A stretch of 64,000 nt of DNA from Chrysopilus asiliformis. Lineage: Eukaryota; Arthropoda; Insecta; Diptera; Rhagionidae. The DNA lies in contig OZ035960.1 of NCBI GenBank assembly GCA_964034945.1, forward strand, positions 83,576,148-83,640,147, written 5' to 3'. Shown one piece after another: positions 9,021-20,523 of this stretch (positions are counted from its first letter, which is position 1; every line of letters starts with the position of its first letter). The translations under genes and the position numbers were made by a program. A model generated the notes under the pieces. It made no database searches. It was not told the DNA's origin and saw only the letters and a program-made list of their open reading frames with translations.

Positions 9021-11520
9021 CCCAAATAGCATTTTAAGCAGCAATTATGGTGTTTATCCCCATATTCCGTCACCATGCAAATCGCGGCGATAAGCAATTT
9101 ATGTCGCAAATACGTAGTTAGTTGTGCCAACGAGACGCGCAACGAGACCCGCAATTATAACGACAGGGACGTAATTAGTTGCCTCATGCGCGAGCGTCAT
9201 CTGACGGCATTATATCACACAATTACACAAATCATCGAGCGGGTTTTCTTTCTCCCTCGAATGCTTGTTAGTAAACAGAGATGAACAAATAAAAACGTAA
9301 GCAGAAGACGAACAAGAAAAATCTAATGGCGACAAATTAATGGAAACTTTTGTGTAGTGTTTTTTTATAATGGACTTTTCTTCCGGTTGCATGTCGTGAT
9401 TTTAATTGCCATTAAAATTTTTCGACAATATTGGATCTGAAATTTAAACAGATTTTAATGGGCCATCGAATTATTTTGTTTTTAATCAAAAATTTCTTTA
9501 ATTTTATTTTATCGGTAAAATTTTTTTTTCTTTTGCAATGAAATTTTGATGCCAATAAAATTATGCTGTTTCAAAAATGTGTGCTATCCACTTTTTATGC
9601 AATATCCTTCAGTCATTCGCCTGAAATAAGAAATTTAATTCTCGAAACGAAATCGTTTCCATCAAATGTCAGTGAGAAATATGGCGGCTGAAGGTATCAA
9701 TTTTTTTTGGTGTTTCTCAGACGGGGAGCTTTAATGAAACTTTAGTGGCAGACTATTTCGACCCGAAAACCATCAAACACCGTTGCCAGATCGGGGGTTT
9801 TAGCCCCCGTTTTGGGGGTTTTTTTAGCTCACGGGGGGTGTTTTGGGGGTGCTTTTTATTTTTTGAAATTCAGGGGTTTTTTCAGGGGGAAATCGTAATA
9901 GTTGAAATAAATTTTTTTCTGAATTCTTGTTTGATGTGAAACCTGTGTAAAGAATTTGCTTCACATGTTATAATTTAGCGTCATGACCCTTTTGTATGCT
10001 ATATAAAAATCAAATTCGGTTCCCGTCGAATTTGATTTTTATGTACATTTGAAATACATTTTTGTTTTGTTTGCTTGTGTTTACATTGGGATTCACTTTG
10101 AGGCGGCACGTCTTTCCTCATTTTTCTGCCGTGTGCACACGGTTCGCTTCATCTGGATTCATAAACCGGTTTCATCAACAAAACTAAACGACAGGTTTCA
10201 ACGACCAGACTCAAAAACCGGTTTGCGACCGATAATTTTAAGTGAATCTAAACTTCGTTCACTCTTTTTGGTTTCCCTCCCCACTGCGTCCCTCACCCTC
10301 ACGAATGACGTGCCGGCTCAAAGTGAGTCTCAATGCACCAGCGGCGGCTTTATAGGGGAGGCAACGGAGGCATTGCCTCCTCATAACATTTTATAAAAAT
10401 GTTTTTCTAACGTATGCCTTTAATTTTTTATACCATAATGGACTGTATAAAAATCTATGTTTAGAAAATAATAATTTAAAAGAAAATCCTATTCTCTAAT
10501 GTCGAATTATCTAAAACCTAAACTACAAATTCTCTTCATAGAGGCTAGCCTCCGATTCGTACAAATACTTTCATACAGCTTTTGCTAAGAACAAGCATAG
10601 CCACATATAGAATACGAACACCAATCCCTGTTTCGCTTTTCCCCTCCAGAACAATAGGTCTTCTTACATAATTCCGTAATTTTTGGCATACTTTAACTTT
10701 GCCTTCCCATTTCAAATATACACGAACCGCCACTGACAGGCACTTTAATATTGTTTTTTAATACTGAAAATATTTTCTTTCTTCCACCAGATTGACGTAG
10801 GTTTAGAAAAAATAAAATAATCCAGGAGGTTCTTTATAAGAAAAATTCTCAATGATTAACAAATTTCAACTTTATCATAGAAACATAACAGCAGCTATAA
10901 TTGCCCATTTGTCAATTATTGAAAATCCGCATGGTGATATGAAATCAAAATACCACTTTTAAGTCAAACTTTTCTAATACGATTTTCAAATTCCTCTTTA
11001 AAGTCAAACTTTGTGCTATTTTTTTGAGATTCTTTGGTTAAAAATGTCCAAGTTTATGCCCTAAAAAAACCTAATAATAAAAAAAAATTGCTGGTTGACT
11101 GTTTTATATACGACAATTGCCTAAATTTTGGTTATAACTAATTATTGCAATACGAATAAAAAATTTGGGGGGTTTTATTCCAAAATAGCCCGTTTCAGGG
11201 GGTTTTTCAGGCTACGACGGGGGGAAAATTTGCTGGCTGTCTGGCAACTCTGCCATCAAATGCTGCTCTATCGCTGCAGGATTTTCATGAAGCGAATGTT
11301 GCCCCAAAGATGAACCGTGGGTCACCAATTTCCCCACTAAAGCAATTGTGGCTTTGCAGACGCATTATTAATCGGTGCGACGCGCTCGTCACTTCTTTCG
11401 CTTCTTTTACGCGGATGTGAATTATAGGTGTAAATTTTTAGCCCCGATTGCGTAAATTGCTGCATTTTAAAGCCGCAAAGAACAAATCTCATGTTCCCGT
11501 ACTTTTCGATGCTATTTGGG
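9021..11520. mobile_element. TIR element copy 1 (CCCAAATAGCA ends), with nested hAT
   Basis: Begins CCCAAATAGCATTTTAAGC at 9021 and ends TGCTATTTGGG at 11520. For this copy the inverted match extends outward to TAGGATCCCAAATAGCA (17 bp). Without the nested hAT and one duplication it is about 1,017 bp, non-coding, and nearly the same as copy 2. It lacks a 36-bp block (near 11645-11690) present in copy 2. Superfamily not assigned. Confidence 0.75.
9778..11252. mobile_element. Non-autonomous hAT element, 8-bp TSD CCATCAAA
   Basis: Ends are CACCGTTGCCAGA and, inverted, CAGAGTTGCCAGA. CCATCAAA is present on both sides (9770-9777 and 11253-11260). Copy 2 of the host element has the same sequence uninterrupted (near 12311-12318), so the empty site is in the window. 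It is 1,475 bp with G-run-rich ends. An open frame at 10049-10396 has no recognisable domain. A fragment of family A (GGCAATTATTGAAAATCCG-like) lies near 10860-10960. Confidence 0.9.
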
Positions 11521-11526
11521 ATCCTA

Positions 11527-12579
11527 CCCAAATAGCATTTTAAGCAGCAATTATGGTGTTCATCCCCATATTTCGTCACCATGCAAATCGCGGCGATAAG
11601 CAATTTATGTCGCAAACACGTCGTTAGTTGTGCCAACGAGACGCGCAACGGCACCCATAGTGGGGAACACTTTTCAGCGGTTTGCGGCGCCGCAATTATA
11701 ACGACAGGGACGTAATTAGTTGCCTCATGCGCGAGCGTCATCTGACGGCATTATATCACACAATTACACAAATCATCGAGCGGGTTTTCTTTCTCCCTCG
11801 AATGCTTGTTAGTAAACAGAGATGAACAAATAAAAACGTAAGCAGAAGACGAACGAGAAAAATCTAATGGCGACAAATTAATGGAAACTTTTGTGGAGTA
11901 TTATTTTATAATGGACTTTTCTTCCGATTGCAGGTCGTGATTTTAATTGCCATTAAAATTTTTCGACAATATTGGATCTGAAATTTAAACAGATTTTAAT
12001 GGGCCATCAAATTAATTTGTTTTTAATCAAAAATTTCTTTAATTTTATTTTATCGGTCAAATTTTTTTTTCTTTTGCAATGAAATTTTGATGCCAATAAA
12101 ATTATGCTGTTTCAAAAATGTATGCTATCCACTTTCTATGCAATATCCTTCAGTCATTCGCCTGAAATAAGAAATTTAATTCTCGAAACGAAATCGTTTC
12201 CATCAAATGTCAGTGAGAAATATGGCGGCTGAAGGCATCAATTTTTTTTGGTGTTTCTCAGACGGGGAGCTTTAATGAAACTTTAGTGGCAGACTATTTC
12301 GACCCGAAAACCATCAAATGCTGCACTATCGCTGCAGGAATTTTCATGAAGCGAATGTTGCCCCAAAGATGAACCGTGGGTCACCAATTTCCCCACTAAA
12401 GCAATTGTGGCTTTGCAGACGCATTATTAATCGGTGCGACGCGCTCGTCACTTCTTTCGCTTCTTTTACGCGGATGTGAATTATAGGTGTAAATTTTTAG
12501 CCCCGATTGCGTAAATTGCTGCATTTTAAAGCCGCAAAGAACAAATCTCATGTTCCCGTACTTTTCGATGCTATTTGGG
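11527..12579. mobile_element. TIR element copy 2 (CCCAAATAGCA ends)
   Basis: Starts CCCAAATAGCA at 11527 and ends TGCTATTTGGG at 12579, head to tail with copy 1 and separated from it by the six bases ATCCTA. Flanking TA is seen on both sides. 1,053 bp, no coding capacity. The right end interrupts ORF1 of the retrotransposon. Confidence 0.75.
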
Positions 12580-13360
12580 TATAAGAACCATTGTTGAACA
12601 GAATCCTGACACCATTACCAAGAATTGAGAATCCTTTCAATTTGCCTTCTTTCTTCAAACTTAGACAAATCCGCTTTAGTTTATATGATTTACTAGACAA
12701 ATTATCATTAAAGTAAATGCGTGTCGAAAAATCAAAACCAACATCCGAAGTATTCAACGTTTTGAATTTAAAATATGCGTCCATAACCATCATTTTTAGC
12801 GACAGACGATCAAACTTTACTACTAAATTTCCTTTCTGACTTTGAAATATTGTAGAAATATCATAAAAGTTGGTTTGAATACCAATGACATTTAATATTT
12901 TAATTAATAGCTCTTTTAAATTTTTGGTATTGGGTGGAATGCCAGATATTTGAATTTCTGAACATCGACTCCACGATTCAAGATGATTTAGAGATTTTCT
13001 TGCTTCTTCTGATTCTGTGGACGATGATTCAATAGCTGATAGTCTCGATTTAACCTGGATAATCTCCTCATCAATTGCATCACATCTAGCAGCAAGCGAA
13101 GTTTGGATACTTAATAAAGATGCTTTGATACCATGAAGCTCGGAAAGTAAATTAAGATTATGGTTGTCATACAAGAAGCCAGATTTTACACAATTTGAAC
13201 AGGTCCAGGTTGTGTTTTTATTCGATTCTCCGATAGCAAATAGCTTATCCGTCAGGTTAGAGCAACTTTTGTGGAACCATTCCTCGCAGATATCACAAAG
13301 AATTCCTTTTTGGCTACTAGTATTATCTTTGTTGCATTTTCCGCAAGCATCCTTTCCCAT
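12580..13360 (-). pseudogene. Retrotransposon ORF1 with PHD finger, split by insertion
   Basis: ORF1 of a Jockey/CR1-group non-LTR element, an RNA-binding chaperone-like protein by family knowledge. From the ATG at 13360 it reads MGKDACGKC, then a PHD-type zinc finger (C-x2-C, CDICEEWFHKSC, then WTCSNC). A coiled-coil-like stretch rich in L, I, S and E follows, and then an RRM-like region (EIQISGIPP, LVVKFDR, RIYFNDNL, GFSILGNGVRILF). An ATG 45 bp further upstream at 13405 is in frame but lies in the repeated leader, so 13360 is preferred. At 12580 the frame runs into the TIR of the element at 11527-12579 and ends with a foreign tail at 12548. The frame resumes after the insertions at 9016 (NNGSY then PMKLI) and stops at 8948. 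Confidence 0.75.
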
Positions 13361-13365
13361 GTTGT

Positions 13366-13849
13366 CAAAAGTTTGGTTAAGTATGATTTGACCGCCAAAA
13401 GCCAAACAAAGGGGGCTAAGCAGCGGAGTAACAGCAGCCGACAGCAGGACACCCAGCAGGCAGCACCAATGCAGTAAAATTAAAGACGAAAAAACTATAA
13501 TACCTTCAGGAATTCCTATTGTTTATTTCAAGCACTCGGATGATATGCAAGTAGCCAAGTAATCATGTGTCACATGGACTTCAGCAACAAAACGCAGCAA
13601 TTTGTCAAAAGTTTGGTTAAGTATGATTCGACCGCCAAAAGCCAAACAAAGGGGGGCTAAGCAGCGGAGTAAAAGCATCCGACAGCAGGAGACCCAGCAG
13701 GCAGCACCAATGCAGTAAAATTAAAGACGAAAAAACCACAATACCTTCAGGAATTTCTATTGTTTATTTCAAGCACTCCCTGGACGATGTGCAAGCAGCC
13801 AAGCAATCATGTGTCACACGGACTTCAGCAACAAAACGCAGCAATTTGT
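13366..13849 (-). repeat. Tandem 240-bp repeat in retrotransposon 5' leader
   Basis: Two units (13366-13605 and 13606-13849) of the same leader sequence, about 95% alike by eye, lie directly upstream of ORF1. Tandem 5'-UTR monomers are known to act as internal promoters in some non-LTR elements, so a promoter role is plausible but only inferred. Confidence 0.7.
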
Positions 13850-13990
13850 ACCCGGCAGCAAACAGCAAAATAGCAATGGAGTTGGACTCAGCAGCAAGTT
13901 GACGGAATTTCTTTCTCCAATTTATGTCGAATAATTTGCTTTAACTTAGATTATCTTTCCATCAGGACTATTTGTGACTAACTACTAATA

Positions 13991-14813
13991 TTTTGAGGCG
14001 AAATAAAGCCGAATTAGCAAAAATTAGTGGCAAAAAATTAAAACTAAATCACGAGCACACCACTAATGACAACTACTCCATGCCAGTGTTACCAGATTGT
14101 TCCAATGTCCGCATTTTGAATTGAGTAACTAACATTTTGAAATTGAGTAACTCATTTAATAAAATTACTTATGTCATTAAAGTAATTAAAAAATACTGAA
14201 ATAGTTGAATCCGCATGAAAAAAGTTTTTTTCGCACCATATTTTATGCAAATTGTTTACTTTTAGAACATAGCTATCTAACCCTGATTTTCTGCTTTTAG
14301 CAAAAGTTGTGACGTTGCCTATCTAGTCAATGTGGTAGAAAGGGAAAGTCTATAGCATTTGTTGGTTCATCTCGCTTCCTCTTACATTGGCTTATGGGAA
14401 AATCCCGGGGCGACCGTTCTATGCAAGTATATTTTTCTATGGTTTTACCATAAAGTGTCAGAATTTTGCCAGTTCAGGAGAGATATCATAGTCTTGCACG
14501 GAGGTGTCGATCTAATCTTATTTTGTTTCAAATTCAGCCACATCTGCTAAAAATCAACCAATTCAAAAATGGATTAGCAGAGGCAAGCACTGAGCTATGA
14601 GTTTTCCGAACAACTCTGGATGGCATAGTGCTAATGCGTAAATGTAATCACGAAAACCCCGCTTGATATTACTATCAATGTTCTTTTCAAAAAGCAGTTG
14701 TCTGTCTCGTAGAGACGGCCAGAAGACGTGGATCCGCCTATAACGATCGCCAATAGATATTTAAGTAAGAAATTTTAGTGAAAAAGAAACTAAGGAAACA
14801 AATTTTTATTTAA
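13991..14813. other. Unannotated DNA
   Basis: No convincing gene or transposon terminus. A 63-residue open frame at 14359-14550 has no recognisable feature and is probably chance. Confidence 0.5.
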
Positions 14814-15070
14814 AACATAACAAAAGCTATAATTGCCAATCTGGCAATTATTGAAAATCCGTATGGTGATTTAAGTGAACGGCGAACAGTTGTATCAAAA
14901 TTCCACTTTGAAGTTAAACTTTTCAATAAGATTTTTTTTTAAATTTATTCCAATCGGATTTTGATGTATGGGAGTTTTATGTAGAATCATATCCTAAATA
15001 ACTTTTGTTCTTGCACTTTTTTGATAAGATGCACAGTTTTTGAGATATTCGGTTTCACCATACGGGTATA
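14814..15070 (+). mobile_element. Family A element, core-deleted copy
   Basis: Starts AACATAACAAAAGCTATAAT with the hairpin TTGCCAATCTGGCAA and continues AATCCGTATGGTG. It jumps from 'TTTTTGAGATATTC' straight to GGTTTCACCATACGGGTATA. The microsatellite core and the flanking part present in other copies (for example 32667-33229) are missing. The inverted CCGTATGGTG/CACCATACGG near both ends is a family hallmark. Confidence 0.7.
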
Positions 15071-15185
15071 ATAATTTTATTTATAATTGGTTTATGATAA
15101 GAGAAGTATGAAATAAATATCATACATACAGTGTTCAAACGCTCCCATTTCTAGTCTTTCGTTCAAATTAGTTATAATGACGAAG

Positions 15186-15612
15186 CCCAGTGAAACATTA
15201 TTAAGGCATTATCGCTAAGGTGTCTTTAAGACATGAGACAAATAATATAAAAGCCTCTAAATTAAAATGAGATGGAAGGAAAAACGCGCCTTTTATGCCT
15301 GTGTTGGAAAAGTGAACTAAAAAAGTTATTTTTTGTTGAAGTTTTGTGTTGGCCATCAGGAGAATTTAAACGACTCGGTAAATATTTTTATAGAAAAAGT
15401 AATAGATTAAGGCTTAAAGATCGTTTTAATAAAGAAATTTTTACCATCTAAGCAATCAGCGCCATCACCGGGGAAAAAACATCTACTATTAATGTTGCCT
15501 TAGTTGTAAGGCCTTATATACGCGGAAATGGCCTATACAAAACTAAGGCAACAATAAGGTAAAGATAATGCATTAAGATAATGCCTTTATAAGACATTTT
15601 TTGTTCACTGGG
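15186..15612. mobile_element. Candidate MITE with CCCAGTGAA ends
   Basis: CCCAGTGAA at 15186 is mirrored by TTCACTGGG ending at 15612, with a second inverted block AAGGCATTATC / GATAATGCCTT just inside. No clear target-site duplication was found, so the class is unassigned. Non-coding, 427 bp. Confidence 0.5.
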
Positions 15613-16956
15613 AGGTTTTACATTTTACATTTTATGACTATTTCATCGATTCTACTACTATTTTTCGGCCAATTTACTACGATTTCGAAAATCAAAAATC
15701 ACAACCCTGGATAGAACTTTAATGCTGGGAGCGAAATATCGTTCTCTCAGTAGTAAAATACATACTTATATGTGTGTGTGCATCATACCCAACAGCCATC
15801 GCTCGAGGCTTTCATTCATTTTTATGCGAGGCCCACAAACCGTTTTGATTGAACAAGAAGCGAAAACTTGAATAGAAATCATTTTCGTTCCCAAGAACGA
15901 GAGTCGGAAACCACAGCAAACGCTTTTGCCGTTAAGAACGAAACTTTTAAGAGCGAAAAGAACGAAATAACATGACATTCAATACATCAGATTCAATCAA
16001 TACACACAAAGGAGGAGCATAAAAAGAGTATAAATGTGAAATCTGTACTACAAGCAGCAAACACAGCATAGCAGCGGCAGTAAAAATTTTGATTTTGCTC
16101 TTTAAAAAAATAATTGAACATAGTTTAACATAACAAAACACCCTAAACAATGCTTTAATGTAGGTCGGATCTTATAACACAGTTTCTGTTCGGATATCAC
16201 CACAAACTATCGAGTATCATCGATTTCAAATTTGTTATCATGGCAGCAAGCCGATTTTCTAATTTGTACCCCCATAACCAAAATCCAAGACGTATCCACG
16301 TCAAAAATGTTTTTAATATAAGTAAATACTCCGAGGTATTTGGATCCACCCTACTTAACTAATTCTTCGAAAAAGTGTTGCATAAAAAGTTAATTTCAAA
16401 CTTACCTCCTTGAAAAATTAATCAAAGGAAAACTCTTCGTACTAATTGCCACAGCTGTCCAAATCGGAATTAAACTAGTGGTAGTGCAAACTTTGTATCT
16501 CACGTCTCAGAGTATTAAAATCATATGAGCACGCGACAATACATCGTAGAATCGTAGGTACTTGAAGCCAAATATAGCTGAGAGAGAGGATTCGGAGATC
16601 GAATTAATTTCTAGTTATTTACATCCATCCACGCAATAAACTCATGTTCGAAACTGAGATTACCACCGTTGCGACTCCAGTAAACCAAATGATGGATAAT
16701 TTATTTGTAAAGCTCAACTTATTAGCGGTTACTTGTTTTTGGCGTATGTGACATTCGCTGGAATCAAGCCAAGAAAAAAATCGCGACTGTTGAACCTGAT
16801 TTATTGAACGTAAAGAAAGACAAAACATGGAGTTACTTCTCTACAAAATATCAAATTGTCTGTCAATACATCGTGAAAATGGTTTTTGATCGGAAAATCC
16901 GTGAGATCGCCATTTCCGCGGTTTTCCGACCCTAATTTTCGCAGCTTGTTGGTATA
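15613..16956. other. Unannotated DNA with a possible promoter-like site
   Basis: No supported gene. Near 16030 AGTATAAATG followed by CTGTACTACA resembles a TATA-initiator pair on the plus strand, but no coding exon follows in the next few hundred bases. Open frames of 60-70 codons at 15766-16150 and 16619-17029 show no domain. Confidence 0.35.
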
Positions 16957-16958
16957 TA

Positions 16959-17601
16959 CACCCATCCCTCAATTTACACGGTAGATACGTTCCATGAAAA
17001 TCCGTGTAAATTGAAATTGCGTAAAACAAGACGCAGAATGCATATGAAAAGGGGCGATTGGTTCAACTTAATTTTAGACTGTGTAAATCGAATCAAGGAA
17101 TGTGAAGTGAAGAATACTCACAGATATAGAACTAGTAAAAAAATAAATAAAAAAGCTGTCTAATCTTCGTCTGAGCTTTCAAAAGAAAGGATTTGGGTTT
17201 TCTTTGGTTGTGGTATAATATCACTATCAGAATTGGTACTAGAAATTTGATCAATCGAACTTTTCTGTATTGTCATTAACGAATTGAATTGCTGGCTGTA
17301 TTGGCAACATGTTAGTAGATTTAATTTTGGTTACGAAATCAGTAATCAACATTTGCTTGTTTTGGCGCATATCTTTGTAAATTTCTTAAAAATAGCTTTA
17401 CATATTTTGTTGTTGACATTTCTTATTTAAATTTACTTTGACATTTATGACAAAAGAGGTGCGTTCAATAAAACGAGTTTAACGTGTGCGTTCAATAACA
17501 CAAGTATGTAAAAAGAGTGCGTTCAAATAATTAAAAAAATTTTTTTTTTGTAAATTTAAAAACCGTGTAAAAGCGAAACCGTGTAAATCAAGGGATGGGT
17601 G
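16959..17601 (-). mobile_element. pogo/Tigger-like deletion derivative, TA-flanked
   Basis: CACCCATCCCTCAATTTACA at 16959 is mirrored at the right end (inverted CACCCATCCCTTGATTTACA), with TA on both sides (16957-16958 and 17602-17603). Repeated GTGTAAAT and CGTGTAAA phrases near the ends resemble Tigger-type termini. A transposase C-terminal remnant lies inside on the minus strand. The right TA is shared with the adjacent element at 17604. Confidence 0.75.
17160..17330 (-). pseudogene. Transposase C-terminal remnant (acidic tail)
   Basis: An open stretch of 56 codons ending at TAG 17160-17162 reads in part SLMTIQKSSIDQISS and ends ILSFESSDED. A Ser/Asp/Glu-rich tail is common at the C-terminus of pogo/Tigger transposases, which fits the TA-flanked host element. 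There is no start codon and the DDE core is absent: the upstream coding part was deleted. The identification is by position and composition only. Confidence 0.45.
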
Positions 17602-17603
17602 TA

Positions 17604-18504
17604 CGGAAGACGGGTCCTCGTTGTCACAAGTAGGTACTAGTTGTCACAATGGCTATATCTCTTAATTTAGAAATATTTTTGAAATCGGTTCTTCGGCAAT
17701 TTCGAAGCGCACTCCATTACTACCAACCTCAGAAAGTGTCCTGGCGATCGACCTCATGTGTTACGTTTTTTAACTCGAAATCAAAAAATATCGTTAGTGA
17801 GTAAATTCTAATGGATTTATTGATTTTGTTTATTTGTCATACATTATTAAGATAGAAGTGTATTTTGATTGGTATCTCTTAGGACATTGACCGACTTTAA
17901 ACGTAATTTTGAGTGTTTAGGTTTTACGTTAAGTGTTATACGTTTAAATGGCTGTCAAAAATTATTTGTCTGTCGGTACTAGTTGTCTCTGGGGCTATTT
18001 GTCACTGCAGAGCAAGGCTATTTGTCACTGCAGGGCAGGAAAATCTGCAGATTGAAGATACTAAAACATAAGAAGCAGGAAAATAAAGGACGTGAGATAC
18101 AGAAATGAGTAGTTAACAGCGATGAAGACGAAGACAACGAAGAATTACTGTGCGTGGTTTGTTATGAAACTTAGTGCATCAAATGCAGACTGTGGGCTCA
18201 TGATAGATCTGCTGGGCAAAGAGTTTTTTTTGTTACCCTAATTACGCCGGGAATGACCTGTGACAACGAGGACCGCACGTTGTGACAACCAACCCCAGCC
18301 TTGGGGTAAGTTGTCACAGTAGACTTAAATTTTCATTACAAAATTTTCATGACGTTATTACTTGAATTTTTAAATAATTTGTACAATTAATGAAGGACGA
18401 AAGCCCAAATATATGATTTATGCGTTTGACTTGGCAATTTAACTTCATTATCTCCAGAAATAAGGATTTTGATGATTTTTGTGACAACTAGGACCAGTCT
18501 CCCC
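17604..18504. mobile_element. TIR element with repeated GTTGTCACA motif
   Basis: Left end CGGAAGACGGGTCCTCGTTG and inverted right end GGGGAGACTGGTCCTAGTTG, both leading into GTTGTCACAA, are flanked by TA (17602-17603 and 18505-18506). GTTGTCACA or its complement recurs near 17620, 17641, 18250, 18280, 18310 and 18480. Related TTTGTCACTGCAG phrases lie near 17995 and 18020. Non-coding, 901 bp. Confidence 0.65.
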
Positions 18505-18506
18505 TA

Positions 18507-19360
18507 TTCAAAAAAAAAACTATAATTTTTACTTTATATTACAAAAAGGTTTCATTGTTGCGGAAATTGGCGACGATAACACTGTGCATCTAAAAGTTTA
18601 TGTTTAAAAAACTTGTTTTTACGCCATTTTTCATCAAACATTTTTTTTTGTAATTTATTTAATGAATCAAAGTTTTATGCCGACTCTTGGCAAATGTAGA
18701 CGAATCACAGCCACCGTTCAAGTTGGACGCTTTTTTGTAAATTGAATTACAATATATTTTATGTAAAGCTCTGTAATTTGGGAAATTTACAAATTTTTCG
18801 CTGAGGGCTTAGTAAACATGACAAAAAGTATGCAAATCATGTTTTGAAACATATGCCCCATAAGGTTTATTTTCCCTAACCCCCAGAAAAACTCGTTGGA
18901 CTCTTTTATAATAGTTTGTTTCCAAATATTTATGACTCTCTTTATTGTGTTGGTGATTTCAGAAAGGCGTTTTTCTTCTTCTGGAAAAATTCGAGGAAAA
19001 GTTGTGAGTAGTCCGTTATTTTTTATCCAACTCTCCAAGGGCTTCATATGATTACTTCACCATTGTAGTATTCTGAAAAGTCATAGTCCTCAAATAGATC
19101 TAAAATCTAAACTCACTGAAACAAATATCTACAGAAATAAAAAAAATCAGGAAAGGAAAAATCATTTTTTCGCTTTTGAAATAGGTCAAGGGACAAAATA
19201 TTGAAAATTCTTTGCAATTTTCTTGCCCCATACACCACGAACAAAATAATAAATAGAATCGCCTTTCCCAGTGATAACACATCGAAAAGAAAAAGAAAAA
19301 GAAAATGAAAACGACTTACTATAATTTGGAATATCGAGAAAAGGAACAAAACAAATCATA
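18507..19360. other. AT-rich non-coding DNA
   Basis: No domain-bearing open frame and no recognised terminus. Small minus-strand frames at 18787-19349 are low-complexity. Confidence 0.5.
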
Positions 19361-19489
19361 ACTATAGGTTTATCATACTATAGGTTTATCATACTATAGG
19401 TTTATCATACTATAGGTTTATCATACTATAGGTTTATCATACTATAGGTTTATCATACTATAGGTTTATCATACTATAGGTTTATCATA
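19361..19489 (+). repeat. 16-bp tandem repeat (8 units)
   Basis: Eight near-perfect copies of CATACTATAGGTTTAT. The unit resembles the single phrase GTAGCTATAGATTTATCATG at the start of the related copy at 37745, so it seems to have arisen by local amplification of that element's end. Confidence 0.9.
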
Positions 19490-20368
19490 AGGGGAGGGGG
19501 GAATGAGTAAGAGCCAAATCGTGTAGAACAGAGTTGTCAAACTCAATTAGGAATAAGAACCACGTTCAGTTTTCTACATCGCATTACAAAAAATTTTGGT
19601 AACACTTTAATATTAGCAACGAAACTTAACTTAAAAATTTACTTACTATCAAAACAAGGATATAGGCGAAATTTCTTAAAAAATGAGCTAAATGTGAAAT
19701 TTTTTGCGTATGTGTGCGAGTTTAAGGCTATGTGCGAAATGGTGTAATTACATGCTAATTATGGTTCTAATTCCAGTTTTTATTGGAAAGTTTCCACTTC
19801 GCAATGCAATCTAGTATGAAAATGTACTAGAATTAGCATGCAATTAGATCGCTTCGCACACGCCCTAAATATATACATTTAATTTGAAAGCTACACGATT
19901 TTTAAAATTTCATTATAGTTCTTTTCCATTCAGACTATTCTAAAAGGCGGTGTACCAAATTCAAAAATGACTTTTTTTCGTTGAAAATGGTTCCAGAAAG
20001 CATTTTGAAAAAAATAAACTAATTTTAAGAAGGGGTGGTATTTACGCCTTTGGTATATAGAAGTATATAGACGTACATATATAGAATGTTGATACTATTG
20101 GATAAGCAAAAAATCTAAAGATTTAAAGTTGGTGGTATTTAAAAGTACCGTCGGTCAACAAAGGGTTAAAGTGAATATCTTGGTATGCAACAAAAATTGC
20201 GTCGCAGGCAACATTTTTATTTTAAAAAAGTCCATACAGGCAAAAGTTATTCCGCTGCATGAGAAACAGAAAACATTTTAATTGCCTAGGTCAAATACAC
20301 CTTTCAAGTTCCAACGTAAAATACAAATTAGGGTTTCCATAGGCTGTTTTCTGTTTAACCCTGGGCCC

Positions 20369-20523
20369 GTGTACTGGGCACTGAGTGCCCAGAACGATTT
20401 TTTGGGGTTATATTTTCCCATTGTATTTCTTACTTGTTTAACAAATAAACCACATTTTTATGATTTTTAAACAAACAAGCCATACATTTTCTATTAGAAT
20501 TACATCTGAGTGCCCAAGTACAC
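20369..20523. mobile_element. Candidate small MITE, GTGTACTGGGCACT ends
   Basis: GTGTACTGGGCACT at 20369 is mirrored by AGTGCCCAAGTACAC ending at 20523. No target-site duplication was found. It lies within family E copy 1 and is absent from copy 2. Confidence 0.4.

Larger units (their letters stand above)
8948..13990 (-). mobile_element. Non-LTR retrotransposon 5' part (PHD-type ORF1), interrupted
   Basis: A minus-strand retroelement read from about 13990 downwards: 5' leader with a duplicated 240-bp unit, ORF1 from 13360, and the ORF1 tail at 9016-8948 beyond a double transposon insertion (9021-12579). No ORF2 follows below 8948, so the element is truncated or rearranged there. The exact 5' end was not identified. 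Confidence 0.55.

Noticed and set aside
10049..10396. 115-codon frame inside the hAT element
   Set aside because: No hAT transposase or other domain is visible; composition is like the surrounding non-coding DNA.
12548..12579. C-terminal ten residues of the PHD ORF1 frame (TQIASKSTGT)
   Set aside because: They are encoded by the TIR of the inserted element, not by the retrotransposon; the real continuation is at 9016-8948.
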